DNA from: an uncultured Clostridium sp.
GTDB lineage: Bacteria; Bacillota; Clostridia; Lachnospirales; Lachnospiraceae
DNA length: 7,314 bases
NCBI GenBank assembly: GCA_947643685.1
Contig: CANRXD010000078.1
Coordinates: forward strand, 1-7,314
Direction of reading: 5' to 3'
In this document: in pieces, positions 6,141 to 7,314 of the stretch
Numbering within the stretch: position 1 is the first letter of the stretch
How the letters are laid out: the number at the start of each line of letters is the position of its first letter
Made by a program: the position numbers and the translations under genes
Notes under the pieces: generated by a model
The model's input: only the letters and a program-made list of their open reading frames with translations
The model's database searches: none
Told to the model about the DNA's origin: nothing

Positions 6141-6271
6141 GTAACAGTTTCGGTATGGAGCTTTTCTTAAATTTGTGTAAAAAGCCTTTCATTTGAGGGG
6201 GGATTGTGTTAAAATCTGCGGGACAGGGTTTTCACCCGAGTATGCTATCTATAATTGGAAGGAAAAGAAAA
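6141..6271 (+). promoter_or_regulatory. Upstream region with candidate promoter for the lipoprotein gene
   Basis: The best candidate is an extended -10, TGTTAAAAT (6207-6215), with a weak -35, TTTCAT (6187-6192), at 17 bases. Transcription would start near 6222 and leave a leader of about 50 bases. The leader contains a small hairpin (GGGT 6226-6229 with ACCC 6234-6237) and the AAGGA ribosome binding site (6259-6263). The whole gene-free stretch from 6013 to 6271 otherwise holds only the two terminators. Confidence 0.4.
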
Positions 6272-7314
6272 ATGACAAAAAAGAATCTTATAAAGATGGG
6301 TCTTGCAGTGGCGGCTGCAACCATGGTGGTGACGGGCTGTAAAAAAAGCGGCACAAATCAGGGAGGCTCAGAAAGCAGTACGGCCGCGGCAGAGAACGAA
6401 TCTTTGGGGAAAATGACAGACAATGCCAGTATCCGGCTTGGAAACTATAAAGGACTGAAGCTTACAGCCAGGATGGAAGATGTCACAGACGCACAGATGG
6501 AAGAAGAGCTGGAAAGACTCCAGGCCCAGTATCCGGCTGAGGTGACAGGACGCCCGGCAAGGGAGGGCGACGTGGCCAATATTGACTATGTTGGAACCAG
6601 GGATGGTGAGGCTTTCTTAGGAGGAACGGGAGAAGGATATGACCTGACTCTGGGAAGCGGTACTTTTATTGACGGATTTGAGGATGGTGTCATAGGAATG
6701 AGTACGGGAGATGAGAAGGATCTGAATCTGACATTCCCGGAAACGTATGGAAATGCGGAACTGGCCGGGCAGGATGTGGTGTTCCATGTAACCTTAAATG
6801 CCATAAAGAGCGCGGCAGAAACTCAAATTGACGATGAACTGGCAAAAAGGGTAACCGGGGATGACAGCGCAACGCTGGAAGACTTAAGAAACCAGGTACA
6901 TGAAAGACTGGTAAATCAGGCGGAGAGCAATTACTTTAACAAAGCTGGAAGTGAGCTTCTTCTCCAGGCCATCGAAAATTCCCAGGTGGAATGTGACCCG
7001 GATGCAGTGGAAGATATGTACAACCAGTTAAAGAGCACATACACAGGCTATGCCGGACAGTATGGAATGGAGCTGGAGGATTTTTTAAGTTTATTTTTGG
7101 GAACTGATCTGGATGGGCTGAGGGAAAGTGCAGAAAATCTAGTAAAGCAGGAAATGACTTTGGATGAGATCATAAAGGCGGAAAATATCGTTCCCACAGA
7201 AGAGCAGAAAAACCATCTGGCCAGGATGAATTATTTCTCCGATGCGGCGGAGATGATTTCTGTTTATGGTGAGGAGTCTGCCAGCCGTCTCTTCAGTATG
7301 GGAGCTGCCTACTA
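6272..7314 (+). CDS. Trigger-factor-like FKBP-type PPIase lipoprotein (3' end outside window)
   Basis: The frame is open from ATG 6272 to the window end (347 complete codons plus TA), so the C-terminus is missing. The N-terminus is a lipoprotein signal: MTKKNLIK, a hydrophobic stretch, then lipobox VTGC with Cys23 as the lipidation site, followed by a Ser/Gly/Thr/Ala/Glu-rich linker to about residue 50. The protein should be anchored on the outer face of the membrane. Residues of about 55-95 (RLGNYKGLKL, VTDAQMEEELERL) match the segment that precedes the PPIase domain of trigger factor. Residues of about 97-180 form an FKBP-type PPIase domain with GDVANIDYVG, LGSGTFIDGFEDGVIGM and FPETYGNAELAGQDVVFHV. 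Residues from about 185 on resemble the helical trigger-factor C-terminal chaperone domain. The ribosome-docking domain is absent. The likely role is folding of exported proteins, analogous to PrsA; isomerase activity is inferred. AAGGA lies 8 bases before the ATG. Confidence 0.9.
   Translation, partial: MTKKNLIKMGLAVAAATMVVTGCKKSGTNQGGSESSTAAAENESLGKMTDNASIRLGNYKGLKLTARMEDVTDAQMEEELERLQAQYPAEVTGRPAREGDVANIDYVGTRDGEAFLGGTGEGYDLTLGSGTFIDGFEDGVIGMSTGDEKDLNLTFPETYGNAELAGQDVVFHVTLNAIKSAAETQIDDELAKRVTGDDSATLEDLRNQVHERLVNQAESNYFNKAGSELLLQAIENSQVECDPDAVEDMYNQLKSTYTGYAGQYGMELEDFLSLFLGTDLDGLRESAENLVKQEMTLDEIIKAENIVPTEEQKNHLARMNYFSDAAEMISVYGEESASRLFSMGAAY

Noticed and set aside
6160..6185. Weak stem GCTTTT / AAAAGC
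   Set aside because: It has only six mostly A-T pairs with a 14-base loop and no U tract; expected by chance in an AT-rich intergenic stretch.
6250..6255. TATAAT upstream of the lipoprotein gene
   Set aside because: The transcript would start near 6262, removing the ribosome binding site at 6259-6263, and the nearest -35-like TTTTCA has only a 15-base spacer. The -10 at 6210-6215 is preferred.
1..7314. Mobile element, phage, CRISPR or defence system
   Set aside because: There are no transposase, integrase, terminal inverted repeats, spaced direct repeats or defence-type domains; base composition and codon style look even across the window.

Overview
The window looks like a chromosomal segment of a low-to-mid GC Firmicute, most plausibly a Lachnospiraceae/Clostridia member. 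Supporting signs are strong AGGAGG-type ribosome binding sites, mixed ATG/GTG starts, tight operon spacing, A-tailed and U-tailed hairpin terminators, and the families present (OmpR-type two-component system, RelP/YwaC-type small alarmone synthetase, M18 aminopeptidase, trigger-factor-like lipoprotein). The taxonomic placement is inference from style and family content, not from a marker gene. All genes lie on the + strand, and I see no mobile element, CRISPR array, tRNA or rRNA.

Region 1 (1-2326) is a sensory operon. It holds the C-terminal DNA-binding half of an OmpR/PhoB response regulator (cut by the window start), a membrane histidine kinase whose ATG overlaps the regulator's stop, and a 148-residue secreted helical protein of unknown function. 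It closes with a hairpin terminator. The small exported protein is a candidate accessory or target of the two-component system.

Region 2 (about 2327-6071) is a translation/stress operon. It encodes a three-S1-domain RNA-binding protein, a small (p)ppGpp synthetase, D-aminoacyl-tRNA deacylase (dtd) and an M18 metallo-aminopeptidase (apeA-like). Gaps between genes are about 20-60 bases and each gene has its own ribosome binding site. A perfect 9-bp hairpin without a U tract straddles the stop of the S1 gene just ahead of the synthetase. The operon ends at a U-tailed terminator.

Region 3 (6072-7314) starts with a second, very stable hairpin, then a candidate extended -10 promoter. The last gene is a lipoprotein that carries the PPIase and C-terminal chaperone parts of trigger factor but has a lipobox signal in place of the ribosome-binding domain. 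It runs off the window end after 347 codons.

Most of this is ordinary housekeeping and regulatory content. The points most worth a second look are the exported trigger-factor derivative, the S1/alarmone synthetase/dtd/aminopeptidase grouping with its inter-gene hairpin, and the unknown secreted protein linked to the two-component system.
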